A stretch of 7,347 nucleotides of DNA from contig JAJXUS010000095.1 in the NCBI GenBank assembly GCA_021782675.1, positions 1-7,347 of the forward strand, in the 5' to 3' direction. The translations under genes were made by a program, and so were the position numbers. The notes below the pieces were generated by a model, which saw nothing but the letters and a program-made list of their open reading frames with translations, was not told the origin of the DNA and did no database searches. The DNA is from Acidobacteriota bacterium (GTDB lineage Bacteria; Acidobacteriota; Terriglobia; Terriglobales; Acidobacteriaceae). How positions within the stretch are numbered: the first letter of the stretch is position 1; every line of letters starts with the position of its first letter. Shown here one piece after another: positions 1 to 6,511 of this stretch.

Positions 1-1655
1 TGACGCGAATGCGCGGTCGCCGCGCGCGCGGGCCGTTTCCCGGTTGTTCCGTTGAGGATGGCCGCGTGTGGCTGGTCGACGAAGCGGCGTATGGCGATCC
101 CGCCCAGGCGATGGCGTTGTTTCAGGTGCTGGCGTCGCAGCCGCTGCAGCTCAGCGGAGAAGCGGAAGGGCATCTGGGCGACTCGCTCGCCATGCTGGCC
201 GAACGGCTCCCGGACGGCCCCGCAATCTGGCGGGAGTTCCGGCGCATTCTGCTGGGTGCGGAAGCAGCCAACGCGTTGCGCGCCATGCACGCGCTGGGCA
301 TCCTGGAGCTGCTGTTGCCGGAGTTTCACAGCATCGACGCGCTGGTGGTGCGCGATGCCTACCATCGCTACACCGTCGATGAGCACACCTTTCTGATCCT
401 GGAACATCTGCATGCGCTGCAGCATCCGGCGCCGGGGTGGGAGGCAAATTTTGCTTCCATTCTGCGTGAGGTGGAGGAGCCCGAGCTGCTGTATCTGGCC
501 GCGCTGCTGCATGACACCGGCAAGGCGCGCAGCGACGCCGAACATACGGCGCAGAGCGTCGTGGTCGCGGCCGCGATTGCCGACCGCTGGGGTATCGAGC
601 CGTCGCGCCGGGACACGATGCTGCGCCTGATCCAGAACCATCTCGAAATGTCGCAGGCGCTGCGCAAGGACATCTTCGACGCCGAGACAGTGCGCGCGTT
701 TGCGGGAATGGTAGGCTCCCCGCTTGACCTGCGTCTGCTCACGCTGCTGACGTATGCGGACATCCGTTCCGTGAACCCGGAGGCGCTGACTCCGTGGAAG
801 GCGGAGAATCTATGGCGCCTGTATATCGCTGCGGCCAATATGCTCGATCGCACGCTCGACGACGATCGGATCGCGGAAGACGCAGACACCGCGGCGATCC
901 AGCAGGTGATTGCGCTGGCTCCGGAGCATAGCCACGCCATCCATCGCTTTCTGGCCGGCCTGCCGCAGCGTTATCTGCGTACCCGCACCCCACAGGAGAT
1001 CTTCAGCCATTGGCAGTTTGCCGCCGGCCTGGTTGTTACACCCGCGCAGGTTTCTCTTACGCAGGGTAGCGCCTGGTGGGACTGCACCATCGTTACGCAG
1101 GATCGTCCCTCACTGTTCGCCGATCTGGCTGGAACGCTCACCGCCTGGGGCATGGACATCATCAAGGCCGACGCGTTTTCCAACCGCGATGGCATCGTGA
1201 TTGACACCTTCCGTTTTCAGGATCGCTACAAGACGCTGGCGTTGAATCCGGGCGAGGTGGATCGCTGCCGGAAAAGCCTGATCGATGTCGCGAGTGGCGC
1301 TGAGCCGGTCGAAAGGCTGCTGGCCGCGCGGGCCCATGCCGGGCGCGTGCAGCAGCATAAACTGACCATCGAAACCCGTCTGGCGATTGACAATACATCC
1401 TCGACACACAGCACAATCCTGCAGGTGATCGCGCAGGATACGCCGGGGCTGCTGCGGCGCATCAGCCTGGTGATGGCGCAGCAGCAGTGCGATATCTCCG
1501 TTGCGCTGATCGATACCGAAGGAGAGATGGCGATCGACGTGTTTTATCTGACTCGCCAGGACGCAAGAGGTGCGGCGGTCAAACTGGATGAGCCGCACGG
1601 GGCAGCGCTGACGCAAGCGATTGCGGCGGCACTCAGCGCCGCGCGCCAAGGCTGA
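1..1655 (+). CDS. glnD: [Protein-PII] uridylyltransferase / uridylyl-removing enzyme, C-terminal part (5' truncated by window)
   Basis: GlnD adds UMP to PII proteins and removes it again in response to glutamine, so it sets nitrogen status in the cytoplasm. The frame is open to the left edge, so the ATG at position 9 is internal; about 550 residues are visible against roughly 850-900 for the family, and the N-terminal nucleotidyltransferase domain is outside. Counting from that ATG: the linker helices contain LLLPEF (101-106) and [10 protein letters not shown] (118-127), a GlnD hallmark. The HD domain has H168-D169 in LLHDTGK, then H179, N210-H211 and D251. ACT 1 is about 357-405 ([21 protein letters not shown]) and ACT 2 about 469-516 ([11 protein letters not shown]). 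The second HD-domain histidine is preceded by Glu, where I recall Asp in proteobacterial GlnD. The stop is TGA at 1653-1655. Family assignment is strong; enzymatic activity cannot be judged without the N-terminus. Confidence 0.93.
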   Translation, partial: TRMRGRRARGPFPGCSVEDGRVWLVDEAAYGDPAQAMALFQVLASQPLQLSGEAEGHLGDSLAMLAERLPDGPAIWREFRRILLGAEAANALRAMHALGILELLLPEFHSIDALVVRDAYHRYTVDEHTFLILEHLHALQHPAPGWEANFASILREVEEPELLYLAALLHDTGKARSDAEHTAQSVVVAAAIADRWGIEPSRRDTMLRLIQNHLEMSQALRKDIFDAETVRAFAGMVGSPLDLRLLTLLTYADIRSVNPEALTPWKAENLWRLYIAAANMLDRTLDDDRIAEDADTAAIQQVIALAPEHSHAIHRFLAGLPQRYLRTRTPQEIFSHWQFAAGLVVTPAQVSLTQGSAWWDCTIVTQDRPSLFADLAGTLTAWGMDIIKADAFSNRDGIVIDTFRFQDRYKTLALNPGEVDRCRKSLIDVASGAEPVERLLAARAHAGRVQQHKLTIETRLAIDNTSSTHSTILQVIAQDTPGLLRRISLVMAQQQCDISVALIDTEGEMAIDVFYLTRQDARGAAVKLDEPHGAALTQAIAAALSAARQG

Positions 1656-1665
1656 CCCGCGGCCC

Positions 1666-1692
1666 GCGCGGAGGAGGTCTCTTCTCCGGCGC
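1666..1692 (+). other. Hairpin after glnD, weak terminator candidate
   Basis: GCGCGGAG at 1666-1673 pairs with CTCCG-G-CGC at 1684-1692, giving 8 base pairs with one bulged G and a 10-base loop. It lies 10 bases after the glnD stop codon. No T-run follows, so it is not a classic intrinsic terminator; it could slow polymerase, mark an mRNA end, or be a by-product of high GC. The loop side carries GGAGGAGG (1670-1677), which looks like a Shine-Dalgarno sequence but has no start codon at a useful distance. Confidence 0.25.
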
Positions 1693-1694
1693 GT

Positions 1695-1700
1695 TACACT
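1695..1700 (+). promoter_or_regulatory. Possible -10 element upstream of the amylase-family gene
   Basis: TACACT at 1695-1700 matches the bacterial -10 consensus TATAAT at four of six positions, including the first T, the A at position 2 and the final T. Transcription would start near 1707, about 45 bases before the ATG at 1752. No -35 box is recognisable at the expected distance (1672-1677 reads AGGAGG). The support is only the match and the position between two genes, so this is a weak prediction. Confidence 0.25.
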
Positions 1701-1751
1701 GGAGATGCCTTCGACGCGGTGTGCGTCGGCTGCGTCTGGGCTTCCTTGCTG

Positions 1752-3755
1752 ATGATGCTGCGTCCTTCTCCTCAATTCGCCGACCGGCCGTGTGCCGCAC
1801 GCGTTCCCAGTCTTCGCTCCCGCTGGATATCTCTGCTGGCTGTTCTGCTGGCGCTGAGCGCGGCCTTTCGCTGCGATGCGGCCCGGCATGCAGCGAAAAA
1901 GGCGCCCCCGGCCGTGCAGGGCAAGCCGAGCGTGCAGCAGGTAGACCCACCCAACTGGTGGAGCGGGCTGCCCAACCCCATGCTCCTGCTGCGCGGTAAA
2001 AATCTGCTGGACGCGCAGATCACGAGCAGCAACCCGGGCATTTCCATCCGCCGGGTGCACATTGCCGCCAACGGGCATTGGGCCTTCGTCTGGCTGGATA
2101 TCTCCGCCGCGCCGCCCAGCAGCCTCAGCCTGATCGTGCACACCAGTGGGGGCCGCGTGCGCGTGCCGTACCAGTTGCTCAAGCGTCACGCGCCGACGGA
2201 TGGCTTTCAGGGATTCTCGCCGGCCGATGTGATGTATCTGGTGATGCCTGACCGCTTCGCCCAGGCGGGTGCTCCGGCCGACGGCTCGCCAGCTTTCCGC
2301 AGGACTATCGCGCGCCAGGATCCGAACGCCTACCACGGCGGGAACCTCGCAGGCATCGCACAGCATCTGGACTACATTCACGCGCTGGGTGCAACGACGC
2401 TGTGGGTAACGCCCGTCTATGCGCAGGATCCGTCATCGCCCTCCGATTACAGCGGCTATGCGCCGACCGACCTGTATGCGATCAATCCGCACTTCGGGTC
2501 GCTCGCGGACTTTGAGCAGCTCGCCTCCCAGATTCACGCTCAGGGGATGAAGCTGGTGCTCGACATTGTGGTGAATCAAGTGGGGCCGGCCAGTGTGTGG
2601 GTCAAAGATCCACCCGCGCCGGACTGGTTTCACGGAACGGTTGCGGACCATATCCCCGCCAGCTCGGATTTTTCGTTGGCGACTGACCCGCATGGCTCAG
2701 ACGCCTCGGCGGCGCCCGTTGTGGATGGCTGGCTATTCAACGCGCTGCCCGACCTGAATCAGTCGAACCCGCTGGTGCGGCAGTATCTCATCCAGAACGT
2801 GGTCTGGTGGACGGAGACCGGCGCGCTGGACGGGCTGCGGCTGGATACGGTGGCGTATGTCAATCGAGATTTCTGGCAAAGTCTGCACACCGTCCTTCAC
2901 CTGCTGTATCCGCACCTCACAACCGTGGGCGAGGTTCCCAGTCCCGATCCGGCAGTGGTGGCGTACTTCGCAGGCGGCGTGAAGCAGGAGGGCGTGGACA
3001 CAGGGCTTTACACGCTGTTCGACTATCCGGGATACTTTGCGCTGCAGTCGGCGCTGGCCGGTGGTTCGCAGGGTGGCTACTCGCCCATGTCCGCCATCTC
3101 TGACGTGCAGCGGAGTGACTGGTTCTACCCCGATCCTGAGCGGCTGGTGACGTTTTTTGGCAACCAGGATACGCGCCGCCTGATCGCCGAACCGGGAGCG
3201 GATGCGGGCACGGTGAAACTTGCGCTCGGCCTGATTGCAACCATGCGCGGCATGCCGCAGATTTTCGAGGGCGATGAGATTGGCCTGAAGGGAACCACCC
3301 TCACAGACAATCGGCCGGACTTTCCCGGTGGCTTTCCGGGCGATGCCGCAACCGCCTTCACGCAGCAGGGAAGAACTTCTGCGCAGCAGGATCTCTACGC
3401 GTGGACCAGCGGCATGCTGGCGCTGCGGGCGCAGCATCCTGTGTTGCAGACCGGCATGCAGCAGACGCTGCTGGCGGATGAAACGGGATTTGCCTATGCA
3501 CGGTATCCCGCGCCGGTTCGCAACCACGGTGCTGCATCCACCGCTGGACAGCCCGGCGAGACGCTGCTGGTGGTGCTCAACAAAGGCCTGGCGCCCCGCA
3601 CGATCCATTTGAATTTCGCGCGCACCGTTCTCGCCGGAACAACATCCCTTGCGCCATTGTGGAATATCCAGCAGCCTGTGACGGTGAACGGCGACCGCTG
3701 CGACATTCCGCTTCAGCCGCAGCAGTTGGTCGTCTTTGCGGCTGGGCGCCAATAG
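1752..3755 (+). CDS. Exported GH13 alpha-amylase-family enzyme, cyclomaltodextrinase/neopullulanase-like
   Basis: A glycoside hydrolase family 13 enzyme, probably acting on alpha-glucans, maltodextrins or cyclodextrins in the periplasm or outside. Residue numbers count from a GTG at 1719; subtract 11 for the chosen ATG. A signal peptide with a long basic n-region has its hydrophobic core at 37-50 and likely cleavage near CDA-A (52-55). A beta domain of Cyc-maltodext_N type covers about 74-155 (PPNWW, LLLRGKNL). The barrel begins with DVMYLVMPDRF (170-180). Region I is LDIVVNQ (281-287); region II GLRLD has nucleophile D376; region III VGE has acid/base E405; region IV FFGNQD has D484. MPQIFEGDEIG (512-522) and DFPGGFPGD (534-542) are typical of SusA-like cyclomaltodextrinases. 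The conserved His in regions I and IV are both Gln (287, 483). A C-terminal beta domain covers about 580-676. The sugar kinase follows after 4 bases. Exact substrate is unknown; the start is uncertain (1719, 1752 or 1755). Confidence 0.9.
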   Translation: MMLRPSPQFADRPCAARVPSLRSRWISLLAVLLALSAAFRCDAARHAAKKAPPAVQGKPSVQQVDPPNWWSGLPNPMLLLRGKNLLDAQITSSNPGISIRRVHIAANGHWAFVWLDISAAPPSSLSLIVHTSGGRVRVPYQLLKRHAPTDGFQGFSPADVMYLVMPDRFAQAGAPADGSPAFRRTIARQDPNAYHGGNLAGIAQHLDYIHALGATTLWVTPVYAQDPSSPSDYSGYAPTDLYAINPHFGSLADFEQLASQIHAQGMKLVLDIVVNQVGPASVWVKDPPAPDWFHGTVADHIPASSDFSLATDPHGSDASAAPVVDGWLFNALPDLNQSNPLVRQYLIQNVVWWTETGALDGLRLDTVAYVNRDFWQSLHTVLHLLYPHLTTVGEVPSPDPAVVAYFAGGVKQEGVDTGLYTLFDYPGYFALQSALAGGSQGGYSPMSAISDVQRSDWFYPDPERLVTFFGNQDTRRLIAEPGADAGTVKLALGLIATMRGMPQIFEGDEIGLKGTTLTDNRPDFPGGFPGDAATAFTQQGRTSAQQDLYAWTSGMLALRAQHPVLQTGMQQTLLADETGFAYARYPAPVRNHGAASTAGQPGETLLVVLNKGLAPRTIHLNFARTVLAGTTSLAPLWNIQQPVTVNGDRCDIPLQPQQLVVFAAGRQ

Positions 3756-3759
3756 CCCG

Positions 3760-4689
3760 ATGGATCCCTCGCCGCGAGTCCTCGCCTTTGGAGAGCTGCT
3801 GTGGGATCTGCTTCCGGCTGGACCAGCGCTCGGCGGCGCTCCTGCAAACTTCGCCGCCATGCTGGCCGGCTTAATGCGGCAGGACTCTGACGAGCCCGGC
3901 CACGTAGCGCTGGTCAGCAGCGTCGGCCAGGATGCGCTGGGGGCCACGGCGCTCGAGCAGTTGCGCGCCCGCTTCGTCTCCACCGAATGGATTGCGCAGG
4001 ATGCCGCGCATCCAACCGGCGCCGTGGAGATTGCGCTCGCCGAAGGCGTGCCGGCCTACACGATCCGTCAAAATGTGGCGTGGGATTTTATTCCCGGCGA
4101 CCCACGGCTCCTTGCTCTCGCGCCGCTTCTGGGTGTGTTGTACTTTGGAACGCTGGCGCAACGGTCGGAGGTAAGCCGGGCCACGCTCCAGGCGCTGGTG
4201 GATGCGACCCGCCGCGACTGTCTGCGTCTGCTGGACATTAATCTGCGCCCGCCCTGGTGGACGCCGGAGATTCTGCGCTGGAGCTGCAGCTCTGCCAATG
4301 TTGTAAAGATGAGCGCGGAAGAGGTGCCGGAGCTGGCACGGGCGCTGGAACTCGACGTCGATCCGGAGGATCCGGTGGACGCTGCGCGATCGCTGCTGCA
4401 GGGCTTTGCCGTCGAGCTGGTTGCGATCACCTGCGGCGCGGAGGGCTCACTGCTGGTGGCGCGAGACGCAGTTGTTGAACAGCCGGGAAACCCAGTCCGT
4501 GTGGCCGATACGGTGGGTGCCGGTGATGCTTTTACCGCCGGCCTTACCTATGCGTTGCTGCAGGGCTTTCCCCTGGAGTCGGCGGCGGCACTGGCCAATC
4601 GCTGCGGTTCCTGGGCCGCGTCCCGGCCCGGAGGCATGCCGCCGATGACGGCGGACGACAGAGAACACCTGTTGGCTGGAATTTTCTAG
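3760..4689 (+). CDS. PfkB-family sugar kinase, fructokinase-like
   Basis: A cytoplasmic ribokinase/PfkB-family kinase that transfers phosphate from ATP to a sugar, most likely fructose or a similar hexose. Numbering is from the ATG at 3760 (309 residues, normal for the family). FGELLWDLLP (10-19) and GGAPANFA (25-32) form the N-terminal sugar-binding signature. VALVSSVGQDALG (49-61) and QNVAWDFIP (104-112) are typical of the fructokinase-like branch. DINLRPPWW (159-167) is the central strand. DTVGAGDAF (250-258) is PfkB signature 2, with the anion hole GAGD and catalytic base D256. The C-terminus keeps ANRCGSWAASRPGG. A TTG at 3736 would add 8 residues overlapping the previous gene, but homology-like sequence begins only after the ATG. 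There is no Shine-Dalgarno sequence; with a 4-base gap after the amylase stop, translational coupling is likely. The substrate is inferred from sequence style only. Confidence 0.9.
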   Translation: MDPSPRVLAFGELLWDLLPAGPALGGAPANFAAMLAGLMRQDSDEPGHVALVSSVGQDALGATALEQLRARFVSTEWIAQDAAHPTGAVEIALAEGVPAYTIRQNVAWDFIPGDPRLLALAPLLGVLYFGTLAQRSEVSRATLQALVDATRRDCLRLLDINLRPPWWTPEILRWSCSSANVVKMSAEEVPELARALELDVDPEDPVDAARSLLQGFAVELVAITCGAEGSLLVARDAVVEQPGNPVRVADTVGAGDAFTAGLTYALLQGFPLESAAALANRCGSWAASRPGGMPPMTADDREHLLAGIF

Positions 4690-4694
4690 GCGTC

Positions 4695-4708
4695 GCCAAA
4701 CAGTTGGC
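4695..4708. repeat. Short inverted repeat upstream of the S10 peptidase gene
   Basis: GCCAA (4695-4699) and TTGGC (4704-4708) form a perfect 5-base dyad around ACAG. It sits 6 bases after the kinase stop codon and just upstream of a -10-like box. It could be a small mRNA hairpin or a repressor site overlapping a promoter. No T-run follows, so it is not a terminator. A dyad this short can arise by chance. Confidence 0.25.
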
Positions 4709-4713
4709 TCGGG

Positions 4714-4719
4714 TATCCT
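4714..4719 (+). promoter_or_regulatory. Possible -10 element giving a nearly leaderless peptidase mRNA
   Basis: TATCCT at 4714-4719 matches TATAAT at four of six positions including the important TA and final T. The spacing to the ATG at 4727 places the expected transcription start at about 4725-4727, so the mRNA would be leaderless or nearly so. Consistent with this, no Shine-Dalgarno sequence precedes the ATG. No convincing -35 box is present at 17 bases upstream (CGTCGC, 4691-4696). Prediction from spacing and motif only. Confidence 0.3.
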
Positions 4720-4726
4720 GCTAGCG

Positions 4727-6289
4727 ATGATTCCTAAAGCGCGGTTTCTCTCTCTTTGTCTGGCAGCCGGGTCGATCGCTGCCGCCGCTCTCCCCCTGAA
4801 CGCCCAGGCGAAGAAGCCGGACGAAGCCAAGGCGCAACCTCCCGCTGCTTCCAGCGTCAATCAGCCAGCCAATCCGCCGCAGGAGCGCAGCTCCGCCACG
4901 CAGCACACCATTGTGCTGAACGGGCGCAGCATTCACTACACGGCTACTGCCGGAACGCTGCTGCTGCGCAATGATCAAAACCAGCCCATCGGCAGCATTT
5001 TTTATGTGGCATACACCGAGGATGGCGTGGATGTGTCGCATCGGCCGGTGACGTTTTTGTATAACGGCGGGCCGGGCTCTTCTACGGTCTGGCTGCACAT
5101 GGGCTCGTTTGGCCCCGTGCGCATTGAGACCGCCAGCCCGAAAGCCACGCCGCCCGCGCCGTATCATCTGGTGTCCAACCAGTACAGCCTGCTCGACGTC
5201 ACCGATCTGGTCTTTGTCGATGCGATGGGCACGGGCTTTTCGCGCCCCATTCCCCCTGGCAAACTGTCGGACTTCCTCGGTGTCGATCAGGACATTCTGG
5301 CATTCAACCACTTCATCGCGCGGTATCTTACCGTCAATCAGCGCTGGAATTCGCCGAAGTATCTGATTGGCGAGTCCTACGGAACGACGCGGTCTGCGGG
5401 CCTTTCCTACTCCCTGCAGCGCAGCGGCATTTCGTTGAACGGCATTGTGCTGGTGTCGTCGATCCTGAATTTCGCAGATCGCGCCCCCGGCCTGGATGAG
5501 CGTTCCATCAACAATCTGCCCTCTTACGCAGCGATCGCCTGGTATCACAACAAGCTGCCGAATAAGCCGGCCGATTTGCCATCATTTCTCGAAGAGGTGC
5601 GCACCTATGCGCGCGGGCCATATGCACAGGCGCTGGCGCAGGGGCAAAATCTGAGCCCAGAACAGGAGGACGCCGTCGCGCAAAAGGTCAGCTCCATGAC
5701 GGGCCTGAGCGTGAAGTACCTGAAGCAGACCAACCTGCGCATCGATCCGTCGCGATTCCGCAAGGAACTATTGCGCGACGAGCGCGCGACACTGGGCCGC
5801 TACGACGCGCGCTTTGAAGGGGCCGATATGGACGCAGCGGGCGCTACGCCGGGCTACGATCCATCGGATACCGGCATCACGGGAGCGTTCGTTGCCGGCT
5901 TTGAACAGTATCTGGCGGGCACGCTGAAGTATACGTCGGATGATCCCTACAAGCCGACTGCGTATGGACCCGGTTTCCACTGGGATATGAAGCACCGCGC
6001 TCCGGATGGCGACCACGAAGATACTCCGGATGTTGCGCTGGATTTGAGCGAGGCTATGCGGGAGAACCCGAATCTGAAGCTGATGTCCGTGAACGGATAC
6101 TTCGATCTGGCGACGCCGTTCTTTGAGACGGAGTTCGACATCGCGCACATGATGCTGCCGCCGGCCGATCAGAAAAATATTCGCTTCACCTATTACCCGT
6201 CGGGGCATATGGTGTATCTGAACGTGGATGCGCTGAAGCAGTTGAGGGCCGACCTGGTGCAGTTCTACGCCAACAGTCATACGGAGTAG
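4727..6289 (+). CDS. Exported S10-family serine peptidase (serine carboxypeptidase-like)
   Basis: A secreted or periplasmic alpha/beta-hydrolase-fold peptidase of MEROPS family S10, whose members remove C-terminal residues from peptides, usually at acid pH. The protein has 520 residues. A signal peptide covers 1-28 (basic start, hydrophobic 7-23, AQA-K cleavage at 28/29), followed by a Pro/Ala/Lys-rich linker to about 58. NGGPGSST (113-120) is the oxyanion-hole motif. GESYG (215-219) carries nucleophile S217. D460 in NGYFDLATP and H494 in YPSGHMVYL complete the triad. The cap region between about 250 and 440 is less conserved and holds acidic stretches such as DGDHEDTPD (427-435). The gene starts 37 bases after the kinase stop and ends 48 bases before a strong terminator. 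Related acidobacterial proteins are usually annotated only as peptidase S10; substrate preference cannot be read from sequence. Confidence 0.93.
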   Translation: MIPKARFLSLCLAAGSIAAAALPLNAQAKKPDEAKAQPPAASSVNQPANPPQERSSATQHTIVLNGRSIHYTATAGTLLLRNDQNQPIGSIFYVAYTEDGVDVSHRPVTFLYNGGPGSSTVWLHMGSFGPVRIETASPKATPPAPYHLVSNQYSLLDVTDLVFVDAMGTGFSRPIPPGKLSDFLGVDQDILAFNHFIARYLTVNQRWNSPKYLIGESYGTTRSAGLSYSLQRSGISLNGIVLVSSILNFADRAPGLDERSINNLPSYAAIAWYHNKLPNKPADLPSFLEEVRTYARGPYAQALAQGQNLSPEQEDAVAQKVSSMTGLSVKYLKQTNLRIDPSRFRKELLRDERATLGRYDARFEGADMDAAGATPGYDPSDTGITGAFVAGFEQYLAGTLKYTSDDPYKPTAYGPGFHWDMKHRAPDGDHEDTPDVALDLSEAMRENPNLKLMSVNGYFDLATPFFETEFDIAHMMLPPADQKNIRFTYYPSGHMVYLNVDALKQLRADLVQFYANSHTE

Positions 6290-6291
6290 CT

Positions 6292-6308
6292 CGCCAAAAG
6301 TTTCGGCG
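6292..6308. repeat. Imperfect inverted repeat just after the S10 gene
   Basis: CGCCAAAA (6292-6299) and TTTCGGCG (6301-6308) form a 17-base dyad around a central G, with one A/C mismatch pair. It begins 3 bases after the stop codon and shares the opening TCGCCAAA with the shorter dyad at 4693-4708 upstream of the same gene. It may be a small 3' mRNA hairpin ahead of the real terminator. No function is assigned. Confidence 0.3.
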
Positions 6309-6336
6309 CAAACAGAAATCATTTTCAGCATTGAAT

Positions 6337-6375
6337 GCCGGCGAGGGAACGCACGCCATCCTCGCCGGCCTTTTT
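6337..6375 (+). terminator. Rho-independent terminator after the S10 peptidase gene
   Basis: GCCGGCGAGG (6337-6346) and CCTCGCCGGC (6360-6369) are perfectly complementary over 10 base pairs, eight of them G-C, around a 13-base loop, followed by C and five Ts (6371-6375). Stem, spacing and T-run fit an intrinsic terminator for + strand transcription. It closes the amylase-kinase-peptidase run and separates it from the lipoprotein gene. There is no matching A-run on the other side, so it acts in one direction. Confidence 0.88.
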
Positions 6376-6404
6376 GCGTCTGGAAAGAAAGATTTTTTGT
6401 GATC

Positions 6405-6480
6405 CTGCGGAACTCTCTGTCCAGGACAGGGTTTGCCCGTGTGACCCGCAGCCGATCTCGCGATGGCTTCTGAGCTGCGG
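6405..6480 (+). promoter_or_regulatory. Structured leader region upstream of the lipoprotein gene
   Basis: The stretch between the terminator and the lipoprotein start holds several nested dyads. CTGTCC-A-GGACAG (6417-6429) is a perfect 13-base palindrome around one base, fitting a protein-binding operator or the tip of a hairpin. CCGCAG (6446-6451) is complementary to CTGCGG at 6405-6410 and also to CTGCGG at 6475-6480; the downstream pairing extends to seven pairs (CCGCAGC with GCTGCGG, 6474-6480). The two pairings exclude each other. Whether the region is transcribed depends on a promoter I cannot place with confidence; a T-rich patch lies at 6393-6400. Confidence 0.3.
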
Positions 6481-6496
6481 AATCACATTCAGTTTC

Positions 6497-6502
6497 GGAG
6501 GG
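6497..6502 (+). promoter_or_regulatory. Ribosome binding site of the lipoprotein gene
   Basis: GGAGGG at 6497-6502 is a strong Shine-Dalgarno match lying 9 bases before the ATG at 6512 and 12 before the next ATG at 6515. The spacing favours 6512 as the start. It is the only gene start in the window with a clear ribosome binding site, which contrasts with the coupled or leaderless-looking starts upstream. Confidence 0.7.
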
Positions 6503-6511
6503 ACAATCCCC

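Noticed and set aside
9..11. ATG at position 9 as the true start of glnD
   Set aside because: The frame stays open to the left edge and the protein begins in the middle of the GlnD linker; the nucleotidyltransferase domain must lie upstream, so this ATG is internal.
1110..2381. 423-codon open frame on the minus strand spanning the glnD/amylase junction
   Set aside because: It runs antisense to two well-supported genes, has a composition rich in Arg/His/Gln typical of a high-GC shadow frame, and shows no recognisable motif or ribosome binding site.
3736..3759. TTG start giving an 8-residue longer sugar kinase
   Set aside because: The extra residues overlap the end of the amylase gene, look like its shadow, and lie outside the PfkB fold; the ATG at 3760 fits family length and gene spacing better.
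2733..3983. 416-codon minus-strand frame under the amylase and kinase genes
   Set aside because: Antisense to conserved catalytic regions of both genes; Arg/Ser-rich sequence without domain pattern. Explained by codon bias of the real genes.
4721..5548. 275-codon minus-strand frame under the S10 gene
   Set aside because: Covers the signal peptide, oxyanion motif and nucleophile region of a clear S10 peptidase; the reverse translation has no family features.
6409..6432. GGAAC at 6409-6413 as the -35 of an ECF sigma-factor promoter
   Set aside because: No matching -10 motif is found at about 16 bases downstream, so a five-base match alone is not enough.
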